The translations under genes were made by a program, and so were the position numbers. Positions 35,754 through 43,726 of a DNA stretch of 64,000 nt are shown piece by piece. How positions within the stretch are numbered: position 1 is the stretch's first letter; each line of letters begins with the position of its first letter. Under the pieces are notes generated by a model. The model did not search any database. It saw nothing but the letters and a program-made list of their open reading frames with translations, and was not told where the DNA came from. The stretch covers positions 372,001 to 436,000 of the forward strand of contig NZ_SMRO01000001.1 in assembly GCF_004359985.1 (NCBI RefSeq), read 5' to 3'. The stretch is from Paraburkholderia flava (lineage in GTDB: Bacteria; Pseudomonadota; Gammaproteobacteria; Burkholderiales; Burkholderiaceae).

Positions 35754-36680
35754 ATGGCGGGGCAACGCATCGGCAGTGATTATTCCAGCGGATGGAGCGA
35801 CGTCCGACCGGAAACGGGTACCTCTAACAGGGATAGAAACGACATTCGCCGCCGCTCGACGACGACGGAAACATCGCCATACTTGACAGAAGAAAGCGCG
35901 TGGCGCCAGGACCTCCCGGCGTTGCCGAGGCTGCGCCGCCCGACATCGACGCAGACACGGCAGGCTTACCCGTCAATTCATAACAGACCCGCGCGTGCCG
36001 AAGGAGCCGGACCCACCCGCCGGACAAGTGCGATGGGCGCCCCCGCGGCCCCCACTGTTTTTCAGCTGCTCAGCGACAATGCGATTCCGGCTCATACGCG
36101 AGCAGAAGCAACGTTGGAGGGTTTCTCCAGTTTGGAAACAGCCGCATTGACGAAACTTGTAGACGAAATCATCGATGCTCTCGGCCCGATTTTCCCGCCT
36201 GGGCACAACGACCTTTTGATCACCCGGAAATCTCTTCCGCGGGCTTTGGCGCAAACCGTCTGCTACGGAAAAGAAGCGACTATCGAACTGAATCTGGACG
36301 CGCATCTCGCCCCCGGGAGAACAACGCTCGACGCGCACGCCTGCGCCAGGATTGCACAGACGTTGACGCATGAGATCGTTCTTCATACGCGCAAGGAATT
36401 TCAGGAATATTTTTCAGCAAAGAGAATTTCGCGGATCGGCGGCGGAGTGGAGGGCCATAGAGATGCATGCACCCCTCACACACGCGACGAATATTTCGAG
36501 GCGAGCTACCTCGTATCCAGGCGTTTGCCCGCAGAATCCAGACCGGTTTTTGCGTCGGAATGGCGTGATGAAATTAACGGGCTTGCGCGCGACCCGGAAA
36601 CAAAACTGTCGTTGTCACATGCGGAGTCGGCAGAGCTTGAGCAATGGATCGTGGCACGCCACCGTCAGTTGGAGAAATAG
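35754..36680 (+). CDS. Unrecognised 308-aa protein, candidate effector with HExxxH motif
   Basis: Not recognised. Residues 1-100 are low-complexity (Ser, Thr, Arg, Pro), then a folded domain of ~205 residues. It contains H206-E-I-V-L-H211 within a helix and, about 25 residues on, GGVEGHRD...TRDEYFEAS, which could complete a metal site; the spacing is HExxxH, not the canonical zincin HExxH. The start follows GGGAGATTTAAAA. It lies 93 bp after the 567-aa protein on the same strand, and both share a disordered leader and lower GC, so they may be co-acquired effectors. A function is not assigned. Confidence 0.55.
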   Translation: MAGQRIGSDYSSGWSDVRPETGTSNRDRNDIRRRSTTTETSPYLTEESAWRQDLPALPRLRRPTSTQTRQAYPSIHNRPARAEGAGPTRRTSAMGAPAAPTVFQLLSDNAIPAHTRAEATLEGFSSLETAALTKLVDEIIDALGPIFPPGHNDLLITRKSLPRALAQTVCYGKEATIELNLDAHLAPGRTTLDAHACARIAQTLTHEIVLHTRKEFQEYFSAKRISRIGGGVEGHRDACTPHTRDEYFEASYLVSRRLPAESRPVFASEWRDEINGLARDPETKLSLSHAESAELEQWIVARHRQLEK

Positions 36681-36774
36681 CACTGTGTCGATCGTGGGCG
36701 GGATTCGTCGTTGTCCGTCGCTTCGGTGAATAACGAATCCGCGGCCACTCGTCAGGAGCGCCGCGTTCGCCGTG

Positions 36775-38112
36775 CTACAGCGCTGCACGACTTTGCGGGT
36801 CGGTCGCTATCCCGGCAGTCTTCGCCTGATCCGCGCGAACGTGCGCCGCAACACCACGACGACGTCTCGACGCGCTGCGTGCCACACCCGCCAGCGCGAC
36901 AAGACTCACCGTCGCCGTGAACATCAGATAGAAACCGGGCGCACTGCGATTGCCGGTCGCGCTCAACAGCCAGACGGTGATCGCCGGCGTGAAGCCGCCG
37001 AAGACAGTCACGCCGATGTTGTAGCCGATCGACATGCCCGTCGCGCGCGTCGCGACCGGAAAGAGTTCGGCCATCAGCGCAGGCAACGCACCGAAATAGA
37101 TCGACTTCAGCAACGCAAGCCAGCCGACGAGCGCGAACAGCGAGACGATCGACACATGGTTGACCGCATATGAAAACGCCGGGTAGGCGGTGACGAGACA
37201 CAGCACCGCGGTAATCGCCATCTGCTTGAGCCGACCGATACGGTCGGACAGATGACCGGCGAGCGGCGTCACGAGCGTCAGCACGAGACCGGCGAACGTA
37301 CTCGCAGCGAAGCCGGTCGATGCATCGAGATGCAGTTCGCGGATCGAATAGGTCGGTACGTATTGCAGCAGATAGTTCACCGACGTCGACACCGTCAGCG
37401 CGCCGATCGCCGCGAGCACCATCCATTTCTGCGTCGCGAACACGTCGCGGATCGGCGTCGCGGTGCGGGTCGCTTCGTTGAAATCGGGCGCGTCTTCGAG
37501 GAAGCGACGCAGATACAGGCCGGCGGGCCCGATCAGCAAGCCGAAGAAAAACGGAATGCGCCAGCCCCACGCAGCCAGTTCATGCGGCGACAGCAGCTTC
37601 GCGAGCGCATAGCCCGACCCCGATGCGAGCAGCGTCGCGCAGCCTTGCGTCGCGAACTGCCAGCTCGCGATAAAGCCGCGCCGGTGCGGCGCATGTTCGA
37701 TCAGCATCGCTGTGGACGCGCCGAACTCACCACCCGCCGAGAACCCCTGGATCAGTCGCGCGGCAAACACGCCGAGTGGCGCCGCGAGACCGATCGTCGC
37801 GTAGGTCGGAATCACCGCGATGATCGCGGTGCCGACCATCATCAGCGTGACGCTCAGCACGAGCGCGGCCTTGCGCCCACGCCGGTCCGCATAGGCGCCG
37901 AGCACCATCCCGCCGAGCGGTCGCACCAGGTACGACGCGCCGAACGAGCCGAACGTGAGCAGCATCGATGCGGTGTCGTTGGCGGCCGGGAAGAAATTCT
38001 TCGCGATGTAGATCGCGAAGAACCCGTAGATCGCGATATCGAACCATTCGAGCGCGTTACCGATCGACGTCGCGAAGACAATTCGGGTGAGGCTGGGCGG
38101 GCTTGTTTTCAT
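36775..38112 (-). CDS. MHS-family MFS transporter (metabolite:H+ symporter)
   Basis: A 445-aa transporter with 12 membrane helices. The N-terminal GNALEWFDIAIYGFFA, the GAYADRRGRKAALV loop and ARLIQGFSAGGEFGASTAM are signatures of the alpha-ketoglutarate/proline/citrate-type MHS group. ATG 38112 is favoured because it overlaps the M20 peptidase stop (ATGA) and matches the family start; a longer frame in the upstream gene is a shadow. Coupled to an M20 peptidase, it may import a small peptide or acyl-amino acid. Confidence 0.9.
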   Translation of the reverse strand: MKTSPPSLTRIVFATSIGNALEWFDIAIYGFFAIYIAKNFFPAANDTASMLLTFGSFGASYLVRPLGGMVLGAYADRRGRKAALVLSVTLMMVGTAIIAVIPTYATIGLAAPLGVFAARLIQGFSAGGEFGASTAMLIEHAPHRRGFIASWQFATQGCATLLASGSGYALAKLLSPHELAAWGWRIPFFFGLLIGPAGLYLRRFLEDAPDFNEATRTATPIRDVFATQKWMVLAAIGALTVSTSVNYLLQYVPTYSIRELHLDASTGFAASTFAGLVLTLVTPLAGHLSDRIGRLKQMAITAVLCLVTAYPAFSYAVNHVSIVSLFALVGWLALLKSIYFGALPALMAELFPVATRATGMSIGYNIGVTVFGGFTPAITVWLLSATGNRSAPGFYLMFTATVSLVALAGVARSASRRRRGVAAHVRADQAKTAGIATDPQSRAAL

Positions 38113-39551
38113 GACGCCTCCGATGCATTCGCGACTACACGACGTGTCGCGACGATGCCCGCCGCTGCATCGCCGAGGTCCCACCACAGACCCGCCATTA
38201 CCCCGAGCGCCTCGCGTGCGACCGAGCCGAGCAGGTGCTCGTTCGGTGCATGCTGCGCACACGCGGGGTACGAATGCGGCACCCACAGCGTGGGCAGATT
38301 CAGCGTGCCGGCGAACGCGTCGTTCGGCACGGTGCCGCCGAGATTCGGCAGCAGCGCCGGCTCCTTGCCGGTCGTCGCGCGCATCGACGCGAGCGCCCAG
38401 GTCACCCACGGATCGTCGAGATCGAGCCGCGTCGCCGCGCTGCCCGCCGACACCGTGACGCGCACGTCGTCGAATCCGAGTCGCGCGAAGTGCGCTTCGA
38501 GGTGATGCGCGGTCTGTTCCCAATCGGTCCCGACGACGAAGCGCAACTGACACACCGCTTTCGCCGACGGCGGAATCGCATTGACCGGTGCGTCCGCATT
38601 GCCCGACTTGAACGCGAGCACTTCGAGCGCGTTCCATGCGATCACGCGCTCGGTCGGCGTCAGACCGGGTTCGCCCCACGTGGGATCGATCGCGGGCGAC
38701 TGCTCGTCGCGGCCGAGTTCGATATCGGCCAGTGCACGCCTTACCGCAGCGGAAACGGGAGGCGGCCGCAAGCCATCGACGACGATGCGCCCGTTACGAT
38801 CGACGAGGCTCGAGATCGCATGCGCCAGCACGACGGCTGGATTGCGCAGCACGCCGCCCCAGTTGCCGGAGTGATGGCCGCCGTCACGCAGATTGATCGA
38901 CAGTTCGAACAGCACCGCGCCGCGCGAACCGAGGAACAGCGTCGGTCGTTCGGCGGATACGCGCGGCCCGTCGCTGGCGAGAAACAGATCGGCGGCGAGC
39001 GCATCGCTTTCCGTTTCGCACAGCGCATGCAGACCCGGCGAGCTGACTTCCTCGCTGGTTTCGAACAGCACTTTCACGTTGTAGCCGAGCCGGCCGTCGC
39101 GCGCGTGCAGCACGGCGGCGAGCGCGGCGAAGTTGATCGAGTGCTGGCCTTTGTTGTCGGCGGTGCCGCGACCGTACCAGCGATCGCCTTCGACGACGAT
39201 CTCCCATGGCTTTAGTCCCGCGCGCCACTGGTCGTCGTAGCCGCGCACGACGTCGCCGTGGCCATAGGTAAGAACCGTCGGCAGATCCGCGCCTTCATGG
39301 CGTTCCGCGAACAGCAGCGGGCCGCCTTTCGGATCGGGATTTGCGACGAGCCGCGTTGTGAAGCCGAGCGGCCGTAGTGCCGGCGCGATTTCGTCGGTCA
39401 GATACGCGTGCAGCGCGTCCGCGCGGGATGGATTCTGACTCTCGGTCTTGCACGCGACGCGGCGCTTGAGTTGTTCGAGCAGCGCGCCCGAATCGAAAAC
39501 GTCAAACGCCGCATCGATGGCTGCGGCACGGGTGCTCGGGCTTGCGGTCAA
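38109..39551 (-). CDS. M20-family metallopeptidase (dipeptidase-like)
   Basis: A 480-aa di-zinc peptidase. The first metal-site region is LTYGHGDVVRGYDDQW (His and the bridging-Asp partner region), GRGTADNKGQHSINF carries the bridging Asp, LFETSEEVSSPG has the catalytic Glu pair, and later DGGHHSGNWGG and VPHSYPACAQHAPNEH supply remaining ligands. A dimerisation domain lies between. TTG 39551 is preferred: GGAGAG lies 6-11 nt upstream and the family begins here, whereas the ATG at 39611 adds 20 residues unlike the family. It is first in an operon with the MHS transporter and divergent from a LysR gene. Confidence 0.88.
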   Translation of the reverse strand: MTASPSTRAAAIDAAFDVFDSGALLEQLKRRVACKTESQNPSRADALHAYLTDEIAPALRPLGFTTRLVANPDPKGGPLLFAERHEGADLPTVLTYGHGDVVRGYDDQWRAGLKPWEIVVEGDRWYGRGTADNKGQHSINFAALAAVLHARDGRLGYNVKVLFETSEEVSSPGLHALCETESDALAADLFLASDGPRVSAERPTLFLGSRGAVLFELSINLRDGGHHSGNWGGVLRNPAVVLAHAISSLVDRNGRIVVDGLRPPPVSAAVRRALADIELGRDEQSPAIDPTWGEPGLTPTERVIAWNALEVLAFKSGNADAPVNAIPPSAKAVCQLRFVVGTDWEQTAHHLEAHFARLGFDDVRVTVSAGSAATRLDLDDPWVTWALASMRATTGKEPALLPNLGGTVPNDAFAGTLNLPTLWVPHSYPACAQHAPNEHLLGSVAREALGVMAGLWWDLGDAAAGIVATRRVVANASEAS

Positions 39552-39690
39552 GGCGATCTCTCCAGACTGCTTGCGGGGATGCAAGGTTGCGAAGCAGTCT
39601 AGAAAGGCCAATAATTCGCGACAATTTCAATCTTTGCGGATCGCGTTGCCGAAATGGCAAAGCGGCAACGCATCGTCGACGAGACAATTC

Positions 39691-40590
39691 ATGTTGCACG
39701 GCATCGCGTTGCGCTATTTCGTCGAAGTCGCCCGGACGGGCTCGCTGGCGGCGGCGTCGGAGAATCTGCACGTCGCTGTGTCTGCCCTTAGCCGGCAGAT
39801 CGCGAAGCTCGAACAGGAGGTCGGCACGCCGCTGTTCGAACGTCTGCCGCGCGGCATGGTGCTGACCGAATCCGGCGAGCTGCTCGCGCAGCATGCGCGG
39901 CGTGCGCTGATGGATGCCGATACCGTGCTCGCCGACATTTCGGCGGCGCATGCGCTAGGCGGCGGCATGGTGCGGATCGGTTGTACCGAGGGCTTCACGC
40001 GTTATTTTCTGCCGGCTCTGCTTGCCGCGTTTCATACAGAGAATCCACTGACACGCTTCGTGTTGCGTTCGGGCACACCCGCTCAGGTCGAGCACTGGGT
40101 GGAGATCGGCGACGTCGATCTCGGTCTTTCGTTTTCCACGGCGACGTCGACGTCCGTCAGCGTCGAGTTCACCGATAGCGCGCCGGTCTGTGCGCTGCTG
40201 CGTCCCAATCATCCGCTAGCGGATAAGGCGCGCTTGACGCTCGATGATCTGCTCGCTTATCCGCTCGCGGTACTCGAACGCGGGACGACGGTGCGTCAGT
40301 TGATCGACTGGTGCTGTTCGGCGCGCGGCCGTCATTTCGAACCGATATTGACGAGCAACAACTCCAGCGCGATGCATCACTTCGCTGCACTCACCGGCAC
40401 GATCACGCTCGGGAGCCGTATTGCACTGAAGGGCATGCAGAACGAGTCTTCGCTGCTCGCGAAAGAGATCGACGAGCCGTTGTTACAGCAGCGGCAGTTG
40501 CAGGTGACGACGATGAAGGATCGGCGGTTGCCGACTATTGTCGAGCGGTTTTTGGTGAAGCTGAAGGAGGCGTTGAGCGAGACGGGGTGA
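39691..40590 (+). CDS. LysR-family transcriptional regulator
   Basis: A 299-aa LTTR. Winged HTH at residues 1-60 (ALRYFVEVARTGSLAAASENLHVAVSALSRQIAKLE) and a periplasmic-binding-protein-like effector domain from ~90. ATG 39691 is preceded by a short spacer without a strong site; the long upstream in-frame extension overlaps the divergent peptidase and is rejected. It lies divergent from the M20 peptidase / MHS operon with a 139-bp gap and probably regulates it. Confidence 0.9.
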   Translation: MLHGIALRYFVEVARTGSLAAASENLHVAVSALSRQIAKLEQEVGTPLFERLPRGMVLTESGELLAQHARRALMDADTVLADISAAHALGGGMVRIGCTEGFTRYFLPALLAAFHTENPLTRFVLRSGTPAQVEHWVEIGDVDLGLSFSTATSTSVSVEFTDSAPVCALLRPNHPLADKARLTLDDLLAYPLAVLERGTTVRQLIDWCCSARGRHFEPILTSNNSSAMHHFAALTGTITLGSRIALKGMQNESSLLAKEIDEPLLQQRQLQVTTMKDRRLPTIVERFLVKLKEALSETG

Positions 40591-40918
40591 CGAGTGTGGC
40601 TGTCCTGGCGGCCGCTGATAGAGGGTTGCGGGTAGACCGGCACATGGCAGCGCTAGCGGTCCGTCTCATGACATGTTTTGCAAACCGGCAGTGTGTGGAA
40701 CAGGGCGCTACCCTATTGCCAGGAACAGATAACGATAGAAGCGCGCTTTGCAAGCGCGTCAATTTTTCGGGGATTCAGTCCGTCAGCGGGATCAGCCCGC
40801 CAGGTAGATCCTGGGCCGACGAATCTCAACGAGTCGTCAGATTCAGATTTGTCTTATAGACCGCGCGGCGGTCATGCTGTCATGGTGGCGAGCTCCTGTA
40901 ATCCACTCTTGCCATTTA
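40591..40918. other. Intergenic region LysR - DUF3304
   Basis: 328 bp that hold the LysR terminator (40742-40765) and, after it, the promoter region of the immunity/effector genes. An AT-richer stretch at about 40842-40860 may be the promoter. ORFs in this stretch overlap one another and have no recognisable features. Confidence 0.4.
40742..40765 (+). terminator. Rho-independent terminator downstream of the LysR gene
   Basis: CGCGCTT (40742-40748), loop TGC, AAGCGCG (40752-40758), then TCAATTTTT. A perfect 7-bp stem followed by a T run, about 150 nt after the LysR stop. Confidence 0.7.
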
Positions 40919-41443
40919 ATGTTCGCGCCGCATTCGAAACCGTCCGGAAAGACGTTCGCCCGATACATTGCGCTGACAGTCTGCTCACGATTCGCCTCGA
41001 CTCGGACAACTGCGCTTGCCGCGTGCGTGCTGTTCGCGCTGTCTGCTTGCGCGGGCAGTTCGCTACTACCCGACGATCCGCTCGCGAGCGACCATCCGCT
41101 GTGGATGGTCCCGATCGACAAGACCGACCGCGGGGCCGTCAACATGGCCGTCGAGAAGTACGGGATGGGTGGCGCCTATCCACATAGCGGCGGTGGCGCC
41201 GCAGCCTGCTGCTACCCCGGCCCCAGGGACTGGAGCAAGCCTGTCACGGTTCACTGGGAGTGGGACACGGTGGTCGATCTAAGGACCACGGTGGCGCCTC
41301 CAACCGAACCGCATTCAATTGTTGTGCACTTCCCGCCAGGTGGACCCGCGAAGGATGACCGCTACCTGTGCCTCATCCTGCGCGACCGCAATACGGCTGA
41401 ACTTGCGTTCTCACGTGTCGCCTCTCACTGCGCCACCAAATAA
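40919..41443 (+). CDS. DUF3304 lipoprotein, probable Tle1 immunity protein (copy 1)
   Basis: A 174-aa protein with a signal sequence ending in the lipobox L41-S-A-C44, followed by the DUF3304 domain (SLLPDDPLASDHPLWMVP, GGGAAACCYPGPRDWSKPV, VHWEWDTVVDL). It is predicted to be a periplasm-facing lipoprotein. In Burkholderia, DUF3304 lipoproteins next to DUF2235 (Tle1) phospholipases act as immunity proteins against that T6SS effector. The start is uncertain: ATG 40919 has a long N-region and no good ribosome site, and ATG 40874 is also in frame. It is a tandem paralogue of the next gene. Confidence 0.85.
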   Translation: MFAPHSKPSGKTFARYIALTVCSRFASTRTTALAACVLFALSACAGSSLLPDDPLASDHPLWMVPIDKTDRGAVNMAVEKYGMGGAYPHSGGGAAACCYPGPRDWSKPVTVHWEWDTVVDLRTTVAPPTEPHSIVVHFPPGGPAKDDRYLCLILRDRNTAELAFSRVASHCATK

Positions 41444-41949
41444 CCCGCTACGATAAGGAATTCGGCATGACCGCCTCGCTTCGTACCGTTGCTCTTGCTG
41501 CGTACGCGTTACTCGTGCTGTCCGCCTGCGAGGGCCGTTCGTTACTGCCCGACGATTCGCTCGCGAGCGACCATCCCTTGTGGATGGTTCCCGTCAATCA
41601 TATCGACCGCTGGGCGGTCAACATGGCGGTTGACCGATACGGGATGGGAGGGGCGCCTCCAAACGGTGGTGGCGGCGCCGCAGCGTGCTGCTACCCCGGC
41701 CCCAGGGACTGGAGCAAGCCTGTCACGGTTCACTGGGAGTGGGACACGGTGGTCGATCTCAGGACAAAGGTGGCGCCTCCAACCGAACCGCATTCAATGG
41801 TGACGCATTTCCCGCCGGGTGGACCCGCGAAGGATGAGGACTACCTGTGCCTGATCCTGCGCGATAACGATACGGCAGAGCTGGCGTTCGCGCGAAGCCG
41901 CACTCGCTGCGCAAACAAATAACCCGCAACGATAAGGAATCCAGCATGA
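41437..41949 (+). repeat. Tandem duplication unit carrying the DUF3304 gene
   Basis: The leader AAATAACCCGC-ACGATAAGGAAT followed by ATGAC occurs before copy 2 (41438-41471) and again before the effector gene (41919-41951), and the core of both DUF3304 genes is identical over the block around 41201-41280 and 41681-41760. The spacing (~480 bp) matches the gene length. This shows duplication of gene plus intergenic leader, with the two ends later diverging. Confidence 0.8.
41467..41922 (+). CDS. DUF3304 lipoprotein, probable Tle1 immunity protein (copy 2)
   Basis: A 151-aa paralogue of the previous protein with a compact signal peptide (lipobox L18-S-A-C21) and the same DUF3304 core. The central segment is identical in both copies at the DNA level over more than 80 bp, whereas the residues just before it differ (for example IDKTDRGAVNMAVEK versus VNHIDRWAVNMAVDR). 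It lies 23 bp upstream of the Tle1-like gene and carries the same leader (ACCCGC...ACGATAAGGAAT) before its start, so it is probably co-transcribed with the effector. Confidence 0.88.
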   Translation: MTASLRTVALAAYALLVLSACEGRSLLPDDSLASDHPLWMVPVNHIDRWAVNMAVDRYGMGGAPPNGGGGAAACCYPGPRDWSKPVTVHWEWDTVVDLRTKVAPPTEPHSMVTHFPPGGPAKDEDYLCLILRDNDTAELAFARSRTRCANK

Positions 41950-43565
41950 CTGTACGTCAGGCTGACGCGCCCGTGAGCGATGCCGAACTGGACCGCGCCG
42001 CTGCACGCGGAATGAGCCGGCGGTTTGCCGACGAATGGCCCAGCGATCCCAAGGTCCGCATGCAGTGCCGCCTTTACCCGAAGCTCAGCTTCTTCTTCGA
42101 CGGCACAGGCAACAACCTGTACCAGGAACTGGAGAAACCGGAACATGAGCAGGCGCTGTCGAACGTGGCGAAGCTCTATCTGGCCGCGATCGACGATCGT
42201 GTTGGACAAGGCGCCACGCCAACCTACATCTCCGGGGTCGGCACGCCGTTCCGGGTTCCGAGGCGTGCACCCGGATACTTCACCGAACTGCTGCGCGATG
42301 ATCGCGGCGGGAACACGGGGTTGGGCCTGGGCGTCGGAGGACAGACCCGGATCGACGCGGCCATCGCCGCATTCGAAATAATCCTCGGCGAGGACTGGAG
42401 CCCGGAAGCGCGGCAGCACATGCCGTTCATCAGCCTCTCGGTGTTGGGGTTCTCGCGCGGCGCGACCGAGGCCCGCGCGTTCGTGCGGAAACTGCTCTCG
42501 CGGTGCGTCGACAAGGACGGGCAACGGTGCTGGATCGGGAAAGATCTGCGGCGCATTCCGCTGCGCATCACGTTCATGGGTCTGTTCGATACGGTGGCGT
42601 CGGTGGGCGGACCCACCCTCCATCTGGACTGGGGGGCCGAACTGGCGATTCCGCCCGAGGTCGAGCAGTGCGTGCATTACGTTGCCGCGCACGAGGTTCG
42701 TGAGGCCTTTCCGCTGGATTCGGTGCGCGTGGACCGGAGCTATCTGGCCAACTGCGAGGAAGTCGTCTATCCCGGCGTGCACGCCGATGTGGGCGGCGGC
42801 TATGCGCCGGACGAACAGGGGCGCAGCAACCTCCTGTCGCGAATTCCGTTGCGTGACATGTATGCGGAAGCGCTTGCGGCCGGTGTGCCGCTGCTGTCGC
42901 TGGATCGATTGCCTGCACAGTGGCACCGCCACTTCCTCCTCGCAGACGACGAGCCCATAGTGAAGCAATACCAGGACTACATGGCCAGCCTGCCTCTCGC
43001 GGAGCCCACAGTCGAAGCGCTGATCCAGGCCCACCGGCGCCTGCTATTCCAGTGGCGAGGCGGCCTTGCCCGACGGGGCGCCGACAGCCGCGTCCTCGGA
43101 CAGCTATACGGCATGCGTGGCGTGTCCGCGGCAGCCTGCCAGGTCGTGGCGGCGGCCACCACCCGGGATCATCCTGAGTGTGACCCGGCGGAGTGGACGT
43201 ATGCCGTCCCGCCGAGCCCCGAGAAGCAGGCGGTCCAGTTACTCGGTGAGCAGCGCAGACTGGAGCAACGTATTGCTTTCCTGCGCAATCCCGTCGAAGG
43301 CCGGCAGGGCAATCGCGACTGGCCGCCTCCGGAGCCGCGCAAGCGCACAGCGTATGAAGATCTCATCCTGTCGGCGTGGGACGTGCCCACTGCGGTGCCG
43401 CCTGCGGTCGATGGGCTGCTGGCCGGCAATGTGCATGACTCGGTCGCCCACTTCACGTCGTGGCCGTGCGCCCTGTACGACCCACGTGGTATCTATTGCG
43501 ATCAGGTTCGGTACTACGCTGCGAGGCCGTGGCTCGGACCTCGCCCGGAAGTCATGACCGGATGA
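41946..43565 (+). CDS. DUF2235 / Tle1-family phospholipase, putative T6SS effector
   Basis: A 539-aa alpha/beta hydrolase of the DUF2235 family. The N-terminal LSFFFDGTGNNLYQE is diagnostic; the nucleophile elbow is G168-F-S170-R-G172, followed by GLFDTVASVGG and the catalytic-His region YPGVHADVGGGYAPDE. Known Tle1 proteins are phospholipase A enzymes delivered by the type VI system into rival cells' periplasm. There is no signal peptide. The two upstream DUF3304 lipoproteins match the expected immunity arrangement. No VgrG, Hcp or other T6SS gene is in the window, so delivery depends on apparatus encoded elsewhere. Confidence 0.88.
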   Translation: MTVRQADAPVSDAELDRAAARGMSRRFADEWPSDPKVRMQCRLYPKLSFFFDGTGNNLYQELEKPEHEQALSNVAKLYLAAIDDRVGQGATPTYISGVGTPFRVPRRAPGYFTELLRDDRGGNTGLGLGVGGQTRIDAAIAAFEIILGEDWSPEARQHMPFISLSVLGFSRGATEARAFVRKLLSRCVDKDGQRCWIGKDLRRIPLRITFMGLFDTVASVGGPTLHLDWGAELAIPPEVEQCVHYVAAHEVREAFPLDSVRVDRSYLANCEEVVYPGVHADVGGGYAPDEQGRSNLLSRIPLRDMYAEALAAGVPLLSLDRLPAQWHRHFLLADDEPIVKQYQDYMASLPLAEPTVEALIQAHRRLLFQWRGGLARRGADSRVLGQLYGMRGVSAAACQVVAAATTRDHPECDPAEWTYAVPPSPEKQAVQLLGEQRRLEQRIAFLRNPVEGRQGNRDWPPPEPRKRTAYEDLILSAWDVPTAVPPAVDGLLAGNVHDSVAHFTSWPCALYDPRGIYCDQVRYYAARPWLGPRPEVMTG

Positions 43566-43726
43566 GCAGGGTTCGCAGAACGATCCCTCAAGACCTCTTG
43601 CTCGATGCGTCGACATGCGCAAAAACTGCGAGTGGCAAGTGGCCGCGGCATCTTCTGCAGCCTCGGAACATCGCGCAAAAGAGGGCGGATGAACGCGGCA
43701 TTCACCGCGCGGGCAGCGCGGAAAAT

